DNA of 64,000 bases from Cellulosimicrobium cellulans (GCF_006539945.1 NZ_BJNZ01000011.1:62001-126000); one strand, 5' to 3'. Positions 41,179 to 50,429 are shown, counted from the stretch's first letter. Notes: generated from the letters alone by a model not told the origin. Program-made: numbers and translations.

Positions 41179-42197
41179 GGTAGCCGCTGCGGGGCGAGGC
41201 CCGCGCCCGGCGCGGGGACCCGTTCGTCGGCGTGGGGCGCGGGCGCCGGGGCGGCGCCGTCTCGCGGCGGCGCCGAGAGGCCGAGGACGAGGCCGGCGCC
41301 GACGACGAGCGTCCCGACCAGGGAGCGGGCGTCGAGCGCCTCGAACCCGAGGGCGACCGAGGTCACGAGCGCCGCGACGGGCAGGAGGCCCGCGAACAGA
41401 CCGGCCCGCGCGGGGCCGATCGCGGCAAGCCCGGAGTACCAGAGCAGGAACGCCACGGCTGTGACGACGACGGCGAGGTAAGCGAGCGCGGCGAGCTCGG
41501 CGGCCTCGGGGGCGACGAGGAACGGCTGCCCCGTGACCTGCTGCCGGACGACGCCGAGCACGGCGAGCTGGGGGACGGCCAGGACGCACGCGTACGCGGA
41601 GACGCGCAGCGCGCCGAGCGTCGGCAGGAGCGGCACGGCGAGCAGCGAGAAGCACACCTCGCACGCGAGCGCCCCGAGCGCGAGCGCGACGCCGACCGGG
41701 TCCCCCGAGCCGCCGCCCTCGACGACCACGACGCCGGCCGTCACCACGACCGCCGCCGCGAGGGTCCGGACCGCGACGCGGCGCGCCCGGAGCGCGGCGG
41801 CCGCGGCGAGCACCACGGGCGAGGCGCCGACGACCGCCCCGACGAGGGACGGGTCCGCGCGCCCCGCGCTCTCGACGACGAGGACGCTGAACCCCACGAG
41901 ACCGGTCGCCGCGAGCGCGGTCAGGCGCAGCAGCGCGCGCGGTGACGGCAGGACCCACGGCACGCGCCGCGCGGCGAGGACGGCGAGCAGGACGAGCGCC
42001 GCGACGGCGTAGCGTGCGGCCTGCCCGCCGAGGACCGGGAAGTCGGCGAGGGCGGCGGACGCGACGAACGACGAGCCGACGATCACCATGCCGACGGCGC
42101 ACCGGAGGTCGCCGGACCGCGTCGGGCCGGGAGGGCCGGGCGCGCTGCCGCCGTCGTCGGACGGGATGCCGTGGGAGGGGCGGGGAGCGTGGGCCAT
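41175..42197 (-). CDS. EamA/DMT-family transporter
   Basis: 340 residues from the ATG at 42197. About ten hydrophobic helices in two EamA repeats (GMVIVGSSFVASAALADFP and later CEVCFSLLAVPLLPTLGALR), with a final GTLVVGAGLVLGLSAPP. Substrate unknown. Its stop overlaps the menB start, and it is divergent from a MocR-type regulator, which is its likely controller. Confidence 0.85.
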   Translation of the reverse strand: MAHAPRPSHGIPSDDGGSAPGPPGPTRSGDLRCAVGMVIVGSSFVASAALADFPVLGGQAARYAVAALVLLAVLAARRVPWVLPSPRALLRLTALAATGLVGFSVLVVESAGRADPSLVGAVVGASPVVLAAAAALRARRVAVRTLAAAVVVTAGVVVVEGGGSGDPVGVALALGALACEVCFSLLAVPLLPTLGALRVSAYACVLAVPQLAVLGVVRQQVTGQPFLVAPEAAELAALAYLAVVVTAVAFLLWYSGLAAIGPARAGLFAGLLPVAALVTSVALGFEALDARSLVGTLVVGAGLVLGLSAPPRDGAAPAPAPHADERVPAPGAGLAPQRLP

Positions 42198-42212
42198 GCG
42201 TCGACCGTAGGG

Positions 42213-42251
42213 TCGTGCCTGGACCAGGGTGCAGGTCCAGATCGTGCCTGG
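42213..42251. promoter_or_regulatory. Direct and inverted repeats in the EamA/MocR divergent region
   Basis: TCGTGCCTGG occurs twice (42213-42222, 42242-42251), 29 bp apart, and brackets the inverted repeat TGGACC (42220-42225)/GGTCCA (42234-42239). Direct repeats plus a palindrome are typical of MocR-type (GntR-aminotransferase) binding regions. Confidence 0.55.
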
Positions 42252-42264
42252 TTCACTGGGCCAG

Positions 42265-43743
42265 ATGACGACCCGGATCGAGCCCGACGCGCTGCTGCTC
42301 GCCCTCGGGCCACGACCGGGCCGCGACGTCGGCCGATGGCTCCACGTCGGTCTGCGCGCGGCCGTGGTGGACGGCCGGCTCGAGGCGGGCGCCGTGCTCC
42401 CGTCGAGCCGCGACGCGGCGGCGGCGCTCGGCGTCTCGCGCGGCACGGTGACCACCGCCGTCGACGTGCTCGTCGGCGAGGGGCTGCTCGTGTCCCGGCC
42501 TCGTTCGGGGGTGGTCGTGGCGGCGCTGCCCGCGCCGCCGTCGGGCGGTGCGGGGACGGCGGCGCCCCGCCCGACCGGCACGGCACCCGGCACGGGGCCC
42601 GACGCCGAGCCCGGCACCTGGCCCGGCCCGGCGCCGGGGGCGCGGCCCGTGAGCGTCGGCACGCCCGACCCCGCTCTCTTCCCCCGCGCCGCGTGGGCGC
42701 GCGCCGTGCGCGACGGCGTGCGGGGCCTGGCCGACGCCGACCTGGGCTACCCCGACCCCCAGGGGCTGCCGGCGCTGCGCGAGGCGCTCGCGGTCCACCT
42801 GCGGCGCGCGCGGGGGGCGCACGTCACGGCGGACGGCGTGGTCGTGGTGAGCGGGGTCGCCCAGGCGCTCTCCCTCCTCGCCCGGCTGCTCGCCGCGGGA
42901 CGGGTCGCGGGCCCCGCCCCCGCGGGGCGGGCGGCGGTGGCCGTCGAGGACCCGTCGTCGCGCGGGGCGCTCGAGCTGCTGCGCGACGCCGGCCTGCGGA
43001 CGGTCGGCGTGCCCGTGGACGCCGACGGCCTGCGCGCCGACCTGCTGCCCGACGACGCGCGCGCCGTCCTCGTGACGCCCGCCCACCAGTTCCCGCTCGG
43101 GGTCGTCCTCGGTCCCGCGCGACGGCGCGCGCTGCTCGCGTGGGCGGCGGCGGGCGACCGCCTCGTGCTCGAGGACGACTACGACGCCGAGCTGCGGTAC
43201 GACCGGCAGCCGGTGGCCTCCGTGCAGGCCCTGGACCCCGAGCGTGTCGTCCTGCTCGGCTCGGTGTCCAAGCTGCTCTCGCCCGCGCTGCGGCTCGGCT
43301 GGGTCGTGGCGCCGCCGCGCGTCGTCGGGCCGCTGGTGGAGGCGAAGCGGCACGCGGACCTCGGGACCTCGGTGCCCGAGCAGGCGGCGCTCGCGGCGCT
43401 GCTCGGGTCGGGCGCCTACCAGCGGCACCTGCGCCGGGCCCGGCTCGTGTACCAGCGACGGCGTCGTCTGCTGCTCGACGCGCTCGCGCGCGCCCTGCCG
43501 GGGGTGGAGGTGGGCGGGGTCGCCGCCGGGCTGCATCTCGTCGTGCCGCTCCCCGGCCCGGCCGCCGAGCGTGCCGCGGTCGACGGTCTGCACGCGGTCG
43601 GGGTGCCGGCCGAGCCGCTCAGCGGGACGGGGGTGGACCGCCACGAGGCCGGGGTGGTGGTGGGCACCGCGCGCGTGCGCGAGGGTGACGTCGGGCTCGT
43701 GGCGGACGTGCTGCGGGCGGCGGCCTTGACCCGGCCCGATTAA
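42265..43743 (+). CDS. MocR-type regulator: GntR winged helix fused to PLP aminotransferase fold
   Basis: 492 residues from the ATG at 42265. A GntR winged helix at ~20-85 (LPSSRDAAAALGVSRGTVTTAVDVLVGEGLLVSRP) is followed by a Pro/Gly linker and a fold-type I aminotransferase domain (~135-490) with the PLP lysine in LGSVSKLLSPALRLGW and the aspartate in EDDYDAELRY. MocR proteins sense PLP or amino-compound adducts. Divergence from the EamA transporter suggests that gene as target. Confidence 0.9.
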   Translation: MTTRIEPDALLLALGPRPGRDVGRWLHVGLRAAVVDGRLEAGAVLPSSRDAAAALGVSRGTVTTAVDVLVGEGLLVSRPRSGVVVAALPAPPSGGAGTAAPRPTGTAPGTGPDAEPGTWPGPAPGARPVSVGTPDPALFPRAAWARAVRDGVRGLADADLGYPDPQGLPALREALAVHLRRARGAHVTADGVVVVSGVAQALSLLARLLAAGRVAGPAPAGRAAVAVEDPSSRGALELLRDAGLRTVGVPVDADGLRADLLPDDARAVLVTPAHQFPLGVVLGPARRRALLAWAAAGDRLVLEDDYDAELRYDRQPVASVQALDPERVVLLGSVSKLLSPALRLGWVVAPPRVVGPLVEAKRHADLGTSVPEQAALAALLGSGAYQRHLRRARLVYQRRRRLLLDALARALPGVEVGGVAAGLHLVVPLPGPAAERAAVDGLHAVGVPAEPLSGTGVDRHEAGVVVGTARVREGDVGLVADVLRAAALTRPD

Positions 43744-43763
43744 CTGGTACTTTAGTACCAGTT
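43742..43763. promoter_or_regulatory. Perfect TetR-type operator before the SMR exporter
   Basis: Arms AACTGGTAC (43742-43750) and GTACCAGTT (43755-43763) are perfect, with a TTTA centre. It overlaps the stop codon of the MocR gene and lies 56 bp before the SMR start. The TetR gene two positions downstream is the natural ligand. Confidence 0.7.
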
Positions 43764-43818
43764 CTGCGCACGACGGCGGGCCCTGCCACCCGGTGCGTCG
43801 ACCCGAGGGAGTCTCCTC

Positions 43819-44142
43819 ATGGCATGGATCGTCCTCATCCTCTCCGGCATGCTCGAGGCCGGCTGGGCCCTGAGCCTCAAGGCGTCGCACGGCTTCACCA
43901 GGCTCTGGCCGAGCGTCGCGTTCGTCGTCATGCTCGTCCTGAGCATGGTCGGCCTGAGCATCGCCCTGAAGTCCTTGCCCGTCGGCGTGGCCTACGGTGT
44001 CTGGGTGGGGATCGGTGCCTCGCTCACCGCCGTCCTCGCCGTCGTCCTGTTCGACGAGCCCGTCACGGTCCTCAAGGTGATCTCCCTCGTGCTGATCGTC
44101 GCGGGGGTCGTCGGGCTCAACCTCTCCGGGGGAGGGCACTGA
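43819..44142 (+). CDS. sugE: SMR-family exporter of the Gdx/SugE type
   Basis: 107 residues, four membrane helices. The conserved glutamate is Glu13 (LSGMLEAGWALSLK), and the signatures HGFTRLWPS, LPVGVAYGVWVGIGA and the final LVLIVAGVVGLNLSG match SugE/Gdx guanidinium exporters. It works as an antiparallel dimer exchanging protons for guanidinium or small quaternary cations. Single gene, not paired. A TetR gene follows after 5 bp and a TetR-type operator precedes it; no riboswitch-like leader was noted in the 75 bp upstream. Confidence 0.88.
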   Translation: MAWIVLILSGMLEAGWALSLKASHGFTRLWPSVAFVVMLVLSMVGLSIALKSLPVGVAYGVWVGIGASLTAVLAVVLFDEPVTVLKVISLVLIVAGVVGLNLSGGGH

Positions 44143-44147
44143 CACCC

Positions 44148-44753
44148 ATGCCGACCGAGACCGTCGACCCGCGGCCCGCGCCGCGCCGCCAGGCCCGCGG
44201 GGTCGCGCGCCGTGACGCGATCGTCCGCGCCGCCGCGGACCTCATCCTCCAGGAGGGCCCGGCTTCGGTGACCCACCGCGCCGTCGCGTCCCGGGCCGAC
44301 GTCCCGCTCGCCGCCACGACGTACTACTTCACCGGCCTCGACGACCTCATCGGCGCGGCCGGCGAGGTCGTCGTCGCCGGGTGGGCGGACCATGCCCGCG
44401 GCGCGGCCGCGCGGGCCGCGCGGGGCGGCGACCGCGCGCGCGAGGACGCGCACGTGCTCGTCGACGCCGTCCTGCCGCCCGGGGGCGAGAGCGAGCTGCG
44501 CGGCTTCTACGAGCACCTCGTGGGCGCGGGTCGTTACCCCGCGCTCGCCCGGGCCTACGGCGAGGGCCGGCAGGGCCTCGACGACGCCGTCGGGCAGCTC
44601 CTCGCGGTTCGCGGCCTCGCGAGCGTGCCGCCCGCGCTGCTCATCGCCGTGGTGGACGGCGCCGCCGTGAGCGCCCTGAGCGAGGGGCGCGACGTGCGCG
44701 CGCTCGCCGTGCAGCTCGTCGGCGAGCTCGTGGGCCGCCCTCGCGCGAGCTGA
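44148..44753 (+). CDS. TetR-family regulator of the SMR exporter
   Basis: 201 residues from the ATG at 44148. N-terminal helix-turn-helix ~20-70 (RDAIVRAAADLILQEGP, VTHRAVASRADVPLAATTYYF), then a helical ligand domain. Placed 5 bp behind the SMR gene, it probably represses both genes through the palindrome at 43742-43763. Confidence 0.87.
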   Translation: MPTETVDPRPAPRRQARGVARRDAIVRAAADLILQEGPASVTHRAVASRADVPLAATTYYFTGLDDLIGAAGEVVVAGWADHARGAAARAARGGDRAREDAHVLVDAVLPPGGESELRGFYEHLVGAGRYPALARAYGEGRQGLDDAVGQLLAVRGLASVPPALLIAVVDGAAVSALSEGRDVRALAVQLVGELVGRPRAS

Positions 44754-44805
44754 CGGCCCACCGCCGGCGACGTGGGACCGCCCGCGGTGGCCTAGCCTGG
44801 AACGC

Positions 44806-45807
44806 GTGCCCGACCCTCTCGAGACCGTCGTCTACCGCACCCCTCTGACCACGCGGTTCCGCGGGCTCGACGCGCGCGACGGCGTGCTGCTGCGCGGGGA
44901 GGCCGGGTGGGGCGAGTTCTCCCCGTTCTGGGACTACGACGACGTCGAGTCGGCGTCCTGGTTGCGCGCGGCCCAGGAAGCCGCGCACCAGGGCTGGCCG
45001 GACGCCGTGCGCGACCGCGTGCCCGTCAACGTCACCGTGCCCGCGGTCGGGCCCGACCGCGCGCGCGAGCTCGTCGCCGCGTCCGGAGGGTGCCGCACCG
45101 CGAAGGTCAAGGTCGCGCAGCGCGGGCCCGACGGCGCGCTCGAACCCCTGGGCGCCGAGGTCGCGCGCCTCGAGGCCGTGCGCGACGCGCTCGGCCCCGG
45201 TGGGCGCGTGCGGGTCGACGCGAACGGCGCGTGGGACGTCGACGAGGCGTTGCGCCGGCTCCCCGCGCTCGACCGCGCGGCGGGCGGGCTGGAGTACGTC
45301 GAGCAGCCCTGCGCGGACGTCGCGGGGCTCGCGGCCGTGCGGCGCGGCCAGCGGGGCGACGCCGCGGTGCCGGTCGCCGCCGACGAGTCGATCCGCCGGG
45401 CCGCCGACCCCCTCGCGGTGGTCCGCGCCGACGCCGCGGACGTCGTCGTGCTCAAGGTGCAGCCGCTCGGCGGCGTGCGCGCGTGCCTCGACCTCGCCGA
45501 GCAGGTCGGCCTGCCCGTCGTCGTGTCGTCCGCGCTCGAGTCGTCCGTCGGCATCGCCGCGGGCGTCGCGCTCGCGGCCGCGCTCCCCGAGCTGCCCTAC
45601 GCGTGCGGGCTCGCGACCGTGAACCTCTTCGTCGCCGACGTGGCCGACCCGCCCCTCGTGCCCGTCGACGGTGCGCTGCCCGTCGTCCGCCCCGAGCCCT
45701 CCGCCGCGGCGCTCGCGGCCACCGCGCCCGACGACGAGACGGACCGTCGCTGGCGCCGACGGCTCGACCGCGTCGCCGGCCTGGTGCTCGCGGGAGGTGC
45801 GCGATGA
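44806..45807 (+). CDS. menC: o-Succinylbenzoate synthase
   Basis: 333 residues from a GTG at 44806. Enolase-superfamily barrel with the KVK catalytic pair at 100-102 (TAKVKVAQ), metal ligands in RVDANGAW, EYVEQPC and VAADES, and the second lysine in VVLKVQPLGG. It dehydrates SHCHC to o-succinylbenzoate. Its stop overlaps the menD start by 4 bp (ATGA). Confidence 0.92.
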   Translation: MPDPLETVVYRTPLTTRFRGLDARDGVLLRGEAGWGEFSPFWDYDDVESASWLRAAQEAAHQGWPDAVRDRVPVNVTVPAVGPDRARELVAASGGCRTAKVKVAQRGPDGALEPLGAEVARLEAVRDALGPGGRVRVDANGAWDVDEALRRLPALDRAAGGLEYVEQPCADVAGLAAVRRGQRGDAAVPVAADESIRRAADPLAVVRADAADVVVLKVQPLGGVRACLDLAEQVGLPVVVSSALESSVGIAAGVALAAALPELPYACGLATVNLFVADVADPPLVPVDGALPVVRPEPSAAALAATAPDDETDRRWRRRLDRVAGLVLAGGAR

Positions 45808-47765
45808 GCGCGCCCGGGACCCCGCCCGGCTCGCGCGCCGGGACGCCGCCCGACGGCTCGGAGCTCGACGCTCTGCTCGACGGCCTGGACGCACAGCCGC
45901 CCGCGGTGCGCAGCGCGTTCGCGCTCGTGCACCGGCTGCTGCACGAGGGCGTCGCGGACGTCGTCCTCGCGCCCGGGTCGCGCAGCGCGCCGCTCGCCTA
46001 CGCGCTCGCGGCGGCGTCCGACCTCGGGCACCTCACGCTGCACGTGCGGGTCGACGAGCGCGCGGCCGGCTTCGTCGCCGTCGGCCTCTCGCGCGGCGCG
46101 GGACCGGTCGTGCGCGGCGGGGTCGCGCTGCCCCGGCCGGTCGCGGTCGTCACGACCTCTGGGACGGCCGTCGCGAACCTCCACCCCGCGGTGCTCGAGG
46201 CGCACCACGCGGGCGTCCCGCTCGTGCTCCTCACCGCCGACCGACCGCACGAGCTGCGCGGCACGGGCGCGAACCAGACGACGCACCAGGCCGGGATCTT
46301 CGGCGCGGCGGTGCGGTTCGCCGCGGACGTCCCGGCGCCCGACGGCCGCCCGGGCGAGGTGCGCGACCTCCTCGCCGTCGCGACGCGTGCGCTCGCCGAG
46401 GCGGTCGGCGCGCGCTCGGGGCACCCCGGCCCGGTGCACCTCGACCTCGCGTACCGCGAACCCCTCGTCCCCGGCGTCGCGACCGGCGTCGACGCGCTCG
46501 CCAGGCCGGGTACCGACCCGCGCGGTGTCCGCTCGGCCGTCGTGCTGCCCCCCGCGGTGCCGCCCGTGCCGTCGGGCTCCCCGCCGCGCGACGACGCCGC
46601 GCTCCTCGGCGCTCCCGTCGCACCTGTCGCGGTGCCGGTCCCCGGCGTACGGACCGTCGTCGTCGCGGGCGACGGCGCGGGCCGCGTCGCGCGCGACCTC
46701 GCCGAGGCGCGCGGCTGGCCGCTGCTCGCGGAGCCGTCCTCGGGGGCGGCCGGCGGCCCGAACCTGGTCGTCGCGCACGCGCTCGTGCTCGGTGTCGACG
46801 GGCTCGTGGACGGCGTGGAGCACGTCGTCGTCCTCGGTCGGCCGACCCTCTCGCGGCCCGTGCAACGCCTGCTCGGGCGGCCCGACGTCGAGGTGAGCGT
46901 CGTCGCGCCGGGCGCCGGCCCGTGGCCCGACGCCGCGCGCAACGCCTCCACGGTCCTGACGGCGGTACCCGAGCGGTGGCTCGACCCGCGCCCGGGCGTC
47001 CGGGACCCGTCCGAGGTCGTGCCGGGGCCGCCGTCGGGCGACGCGACCGACGCGGTGTGGCTCGCGCGCTGGCGCGCGGCGTCGGTCGCGGCCGCGGAGG
47101 TCGTCGCCGGGGCGACCGGCGGGACGCTGACCGACGGCCCGAGCGTCGCGCGCGCCGTCGTCGGGTCGTGCGGACCGGACGACCTCCTCGTGGTCGGGTC
47201 CTCCAACCCCGTGCGCGACCTGGCGCTCGTGCTCGGCCTCGACGCCGACGCGCCGCGCGTCCTCGCGAACCGCGGCCTCGCCGGGATCGACGGCACCGTG
47301 TCCACCGCGCTCGGCGCCGCGGTGGCCACCGCCCGCCCGCACCGGCGCACGCGCGCGCTGCTCGGTGACCTCACGTTCCTCCACGACGCGGGCGGCCTCC
47401 TGCGCGGTCCGCACGAGCCGCACGTCGACCTCCAGCTCGTCGTGGTGAACGACGACGGCGGCTCGATCTTCGCCGGTCTCGAGCCGGGCGGGCTCGGGGA
47501 CGCGTCCGAGGCGGCGGCCCGCACGTTCGAGCGGGTCTTCGCGACCCCGCACGAGGCGAACCTCGCCCAGCTCTGCGCCGGGTACGGCGTGGACCACCAG
47601 CTCGTGCAGGACGTCCCCTCGCTGCGGCACGCGCTGGCGACCCCGAGCCACGGCGTCCAGGTGCTGGAGGTGCGCGTGTCCCGGGCGGAGCGACGGCAGG
47701 CCGGCCTGGCCCTGGCGGGGCGGGTGCGTGACGCCGTCCGCGCGACGCTCGTGGCGGACCGCTGA
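45804..47765 (+). CDS. menD: SEPHCHC synthase (thiamine-diphosphate enzyme)
   Basis: 653 residues. N-terminal TPP domain with VLAPGSRSAPLAYALA and TTSGTAVANLHPAVLEA, a central domain, and a C-terminal domain with GNRGLAG-type text (LANRGLAGIDGTVSTALG) and the metal site VVNDDGGSIFAGLEPG. It adds a ThDP-bound semialdehyde from 2-oxoglutarate to isochorismate. Longer than the E. coli enzyme because of inserts rich in Pro and Ala. Translationally coupled to menC. Confidence 0.92.
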   Translation: MSAPGTPPGSRAGTPPDGSELDALLDGLDAQPPAVRSAFALVHRLLHEGVADVVLAPGSRSAPLAYALAAASDLGHLTLHVRVDERAAGFVAVGLSRGAGPVVRGGVALPRPVAVVTTSGTAVANLHPAVLEAHHAGVPLVLLTADRPHELRGTGANQTTHQAGIFGAAVRFAADVPAPDGRPGEVRDLLAVATRALAEAVGARSGHPGPVHLDLAYREPLVPGVATGVDALARPGTDPRGVRSAVVLPPAVPPVPSGSPPRDDAALLGAPVAPVAVPVPGVRTVVVAGDGAGRVARDLAEARGWPLLAEPSSGAAGGPNLVVAHALVLGVDGLVDGVEHVVVLGRPTLSRPVQRLLGRPDVEVSVVAPGAGPWPDAARNASTVLTAVPERWLDPRPGVRDPSEVVPGPPSGDATDAVWLARWRAASVAAAEVVAGATGGTLTDGPSVARAVVGSCGPDDLLVVGSSNPVRDLALVLGLDADAPRVLANRGLAGIDGTVSTALGAAVATARPHRRTRALLGDLTFLHDAGGLLRGPHEPHVDLQLVVVNDDGGSIFAGLEPGGLGDASEAAARTFERVFATPHEANLAQLCAGYGVDHQLVQDVPSLRHALATPSHGVQVLEVRVSRAERRQAGLALAGRVRDAVRATLVADR

Positions 47766-47798
47766 CGACGCGTCAGAACTCGCAGCGAACTCCCAGGC

Positions 47799-47819
47799 TC
47801 GTTCAAGCCTCGTTCAAGC
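47799..47819. promoter_or_regulatory. 11 bp-spaced direct repeat TCGTTCAAGC upstream of htrA
   Basis: TCGTTCAAGC occurs at 47799-47808 and again at 47810-47819, exactly one helical turn apart. Such GTTCA-type tandem sites are bound by OmpR/PhoB-class response regulators (compare Pho boxes of streptomycetes). It lies 42 bp before the htrA start codon. Confidence 0.5.
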
Positions 47820-47860
47820 GCGGCGGTGTGAAGTAGTGGGCAGAACCGAGGAGGCCCACC

Positions 47861-49576
47861 ATGACGAACATCCCGGGCACGGAGCCCACCCCCACCACGC
47901 CGGCCCCCGACGCGCCCGCGTCGACGCCGGCCGCCACTCCCGCCGCGACGACGTCGGCCGCGACGACGCCCGCCGCCGCCGAGCGTGCCGCGTCGGTCGC
48001 TGCCGAGACGCCCGCCGGGACGCCCACGCAGCCCCTGGCCCCCGTCGCCGCGACCCAGCCGCTCCCGCCGACCGCGGCGCACCCCACGACGCACCCGACG
48101 CAGCCGCTCGGTGCGCCGCAGCACGTGCAGCATCTCTCCACGCCGCAGCCCGCCCCCACGGCGCACACCGCGGCGACGCCGATGCCCAACCCGTACGCGC
48201 GCCCCGCGCAGTCCGGGCCGCACGCGCCGTCCGGCAGCTTCGGGCCGCCGCCCGCGCCGCCGGTCCCGACCGAGCAGGGCGCGGCGGACACCCCGAGGCG
48301 CCGGCGCACGTGGGTGCCCGTCGTCAGCGCCGCGGCCGCGGCCGCGGTCCTCGCGAGCGTCGGCACCGCCGGTCTCACCGGTGCGTTCGGCGCCGACCAG
48401 GACTCGGCGTCGCTCGCGGACGTCGGCCAGCACCAGGAGAACACGGCCGCGCCGGTGTCCGACTCGTCGTCGCAGAACCCCGACTGGGAGGCCGTGACGA
48501 AGGCCGTCGCCCCGTCGGTCGTCGCGATCCAGGTGCAGACCGCGCAGGGCGGCGCCGAGGGGTCGGGCGTCATCATCGACGACCAGGGCCACGTCGTGAC
48601 CAACAACCACGTCGTGTCCGGCGCGGAGAACGACACCGTCCAGGTGACGCTCAGCGACGGGCGCCTCTTCGAGGCGAAGATCGTCGGGCTCGACCCGGCG
48701 ACCGACCTCGCCGTCGTGCAGCTCGTCGACGCGCCCGACGACCTCCAGCCCGCGACGCTCGGCGACTCCGACGACGTGAGCGTCGGCGAGTCCGTCCTCG
48801 CGGTCGGCAACCCGCTCGGCCTCGCGAACACGGCGACCACCGGCATCGTGTCGGCCGTCGACCGCCCGGTGTCCGCGTCCGGCGAGGACGGCGGCACGTC
48901 CGTCGTGACCAACGCCATCCAGATCGACGCCGCGATCAACCCCGGCAACTCGGGCGGCCCGCTGTTCGACGCGCAGGGTCGAGTCATCGGCATCACGTCG
49001 TCGATCGCGACGCTCTCCGGCGGCGGCACCCAGTCCGGCTCGATCGGGCTCGGGTTCGCCATCCCGGTGAACCTCGCGAAGTCGATCGGGCAGCAGCTCA
49101 TCGAGAACGGCACCGCCGAGCACGCCTTCCTCGGGGTGACGCTCGCGGACGCGACCGCGACCGCGGACGGCGTCACGCGCCGCGGCGCCGAGGTCCAGGA
49201 GGTGACCGAGGGGTCACCGGCCGCCGAGGCCGGCATCCGGTCCGGTGACGTGATCGTCGAGATCGACGGCCACGCCGTCGGGGGCGCCGAGTCGCTCACC
49301 GCGTTCGTCCGCGAGCGCGCGGCGGGCGCCGAGTCCACGCTGACCGTCGTGCGCGACGGGAAGACGACCGAGCTCGACGTGACGCTCGCGACACGTCCCG
49401 CGGGCGACGAGAGCCAGGGGTCCCAGGACGGTCAGGGCCAGCTTCCGGGCCAGGACGGTCAGGGCCAGCTCCCCGGCCAGGGCGAGCAGGGCGGCGACCA
49501 GGGTCAGCAGACCGACCCGACCGACCCGGGCAACGTGCCGAACCCGTTCGACTGGTTCTTCGGCGGCCAGGGCTGA
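47861..49576 (+). CDS. htrA: HtrA/DegP-type membrane-anchored serine protease with PDZ domain
   Basis: 571 residues; the ATG at 47861 follows GAGGAGG. A ~145-residue cytoplasmic Pro/Ala/Thr-rich region precedes one membrane helix (~150-175), then a trypsin-like domain with the full triad His250 (VTNNHVV), Asp282 (ATDLAVV) and Ser364 (GNSGGP). A PDZ domain lies at ~420-510, and the tail has GQGQLPGQD repeats. It degrades or refolds damaged exported proteins. The upstream direct repeat suggests two-component stress control. Confidence 0.92.
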   Translation: MTNIPGTEPTPTTPAPDAPASTPAATPAATTSAATTPAAAERAASVAAETPAGTPTQPLAPVAATQPLPPTAAHPTTHPTQPLGAPQHVQHLSTPQPAPTAHTAATPMPNPYARPAQSGPHAPSGSFGPPPAPPVPTEQGAADTPRRRRTWVPVVSAAAAAAVLASVGTAGLTGAFGADQDSASLADVGQHQENTAAPVSDSSSQNPDWEAVTKAVAPSVVAIQVQTAQGGAEGSGVIIDDQGHVVTNNHVVSGAENDTVQVTLSDGRLFEAKIVGLDPATDLAVVQLVDAPDDLQPATLGDSDDVSVGESVLAVGNPLGLANTATTGIVSAVDRPVSASGEDGGTSVVTNAIQIDAAINPGNSGGPLFDAQGRVIGITSSIATLSGGGTQSGSIGLGFAIPVNLAKSIGQQLIENGTAEHAFLGVTLADATATADGVTRRGAEVQEVTEGSPAAEAGIRSGDVIVEIDGHAVGGAESLTAFVRERAAGAESTLTVVRDGKTTELDVTLATRPAGDESQGSQDGQGQLPGQDGQGQLPGQGEQGGDQGQQTDPTDPGNVPNPFDWFFGGQG

Positions 49577-49736
49577 CCCTGACGGGCGCCCCGCGAGGGG
49601 CACCCACGATCTGCGGGGGCGGGTCGTCGTGCCGGCACGCGCGACCCGCACCTCGCGCCACGTCCCGCCGTGACCTCTGACCGCGGCGGGCGGGTGGCCG
49701 GACCGTGGACGTCCCCCCGCGGTCGGGGCACCGCAC

Positions 49737-49772
49737 CGAGCGGCCGGCACGGATCCCCGTGCCGGCCGCTCG
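49737..49772. terminator. Bidirectional terminator between htrA and the GNAT gene
   Basis: 16 bp perfect arms CGAGCGGCCGGCACGG and its complement, with a 4 nt ATCC loop, between two convergent genes. Nothing else is obvious in the 208 bp gap. Confidence 0.82.
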
Positions 49773-49784
49773 TCGTCGTCGGGC

Positions 49785-50321
49785 TCAGTCGGCGGCCACG
49801 GTGCTCGGCGCCCACGGCGCGTCGCCGCCCGACGAGCCGGGCGAGGCGGGTGCCTCCACCCGCTTGGTGAAGAAGCCGGCGGTCTCGGCGTAGCCGCCGG
49901 AGACGTAGAACTCCTTGGAGAGACCGGTGGCGAGGCCGACGCGGCGCGCGCCCACCTCGGCCGCCCAGTCCTCGGCGCTCTCGAGGAGGAGGCGGCCGAT
50001 GCCCTGGCGTCGGTGCGACGGGAGGACGGCGACCTCCTCGACCCGGCAGACGATGCCGCTGGACGCGAAGGTCAGGTGCCGGTTCGCGAGCAGGTACCCC
50101 ACGACGCCGCGGTCGGGCAGCTCCGCCACCGCGAAGTACGTGTCGAGCGCGGCGAGCAGGGGCCCGAAGGACCGTTCGAACGCCTCACGCTCGGGGTCGT
50201 GGCGGGGCAGCTCGAGGACGAGCGGCCACACGTCGTCACGGTCGGCGACGACGGCACGGCGGACGAGCACGCCGGACGGCACGCTGGGGCGAGAGACGGA
50301 GATCTGGGAGGATTCGGACAC
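49785..50321 (-). CDS. GNAT-family N-acetyltransferase
   Basis: 178 residues from a GTG at 50321. One GNAT domain ~20-150 with the acetyl-CoA loop VEEVAVLPSHRRQGIGRLLL (motif A) and the tail GLSKEFYVSGGYAETAGFF (motif B). Substrate unknown. It is 108 bp downstream of menF on the same strand, with no sign of a functional link. Confidence 0.82.
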   Translation of the reverse strand: MSESSQISVSRPSVPSGVLVRRAVVADRDDVWPLVLELPRHDPEREAFERSFGPLLAALDTYFAVAELPDRGVVGYLLANRHLTFASSGIVCRVEEVAVLPSHRRQGIGRLLLESAEDWAAEVGARRVGLATGLSKEFYVSGGYAETAGFFTKRVEAPASPGSSGGDAPWAPSTVAAD

Positions 50322-50429
50322 CTCCCGAACCTAGCAGCGCGGGGCGCGCCCGGGTCGGGGCGTCCCGGGTGGCGGTCGGGAGTCAGCGCGGGTGACGTTC
50401 CGCACCCGGCGCTCGGCCGGTACGGGGCG

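Noticed and set aside
43744-43818. Guanidine (ykkC-type) riboswitch before the SMR gene
   Set aside because: Only 75 bp is available and it is mostly taken by the palindrome and ribosome site; none of the conserved riboswitch sequence blocks was seen.
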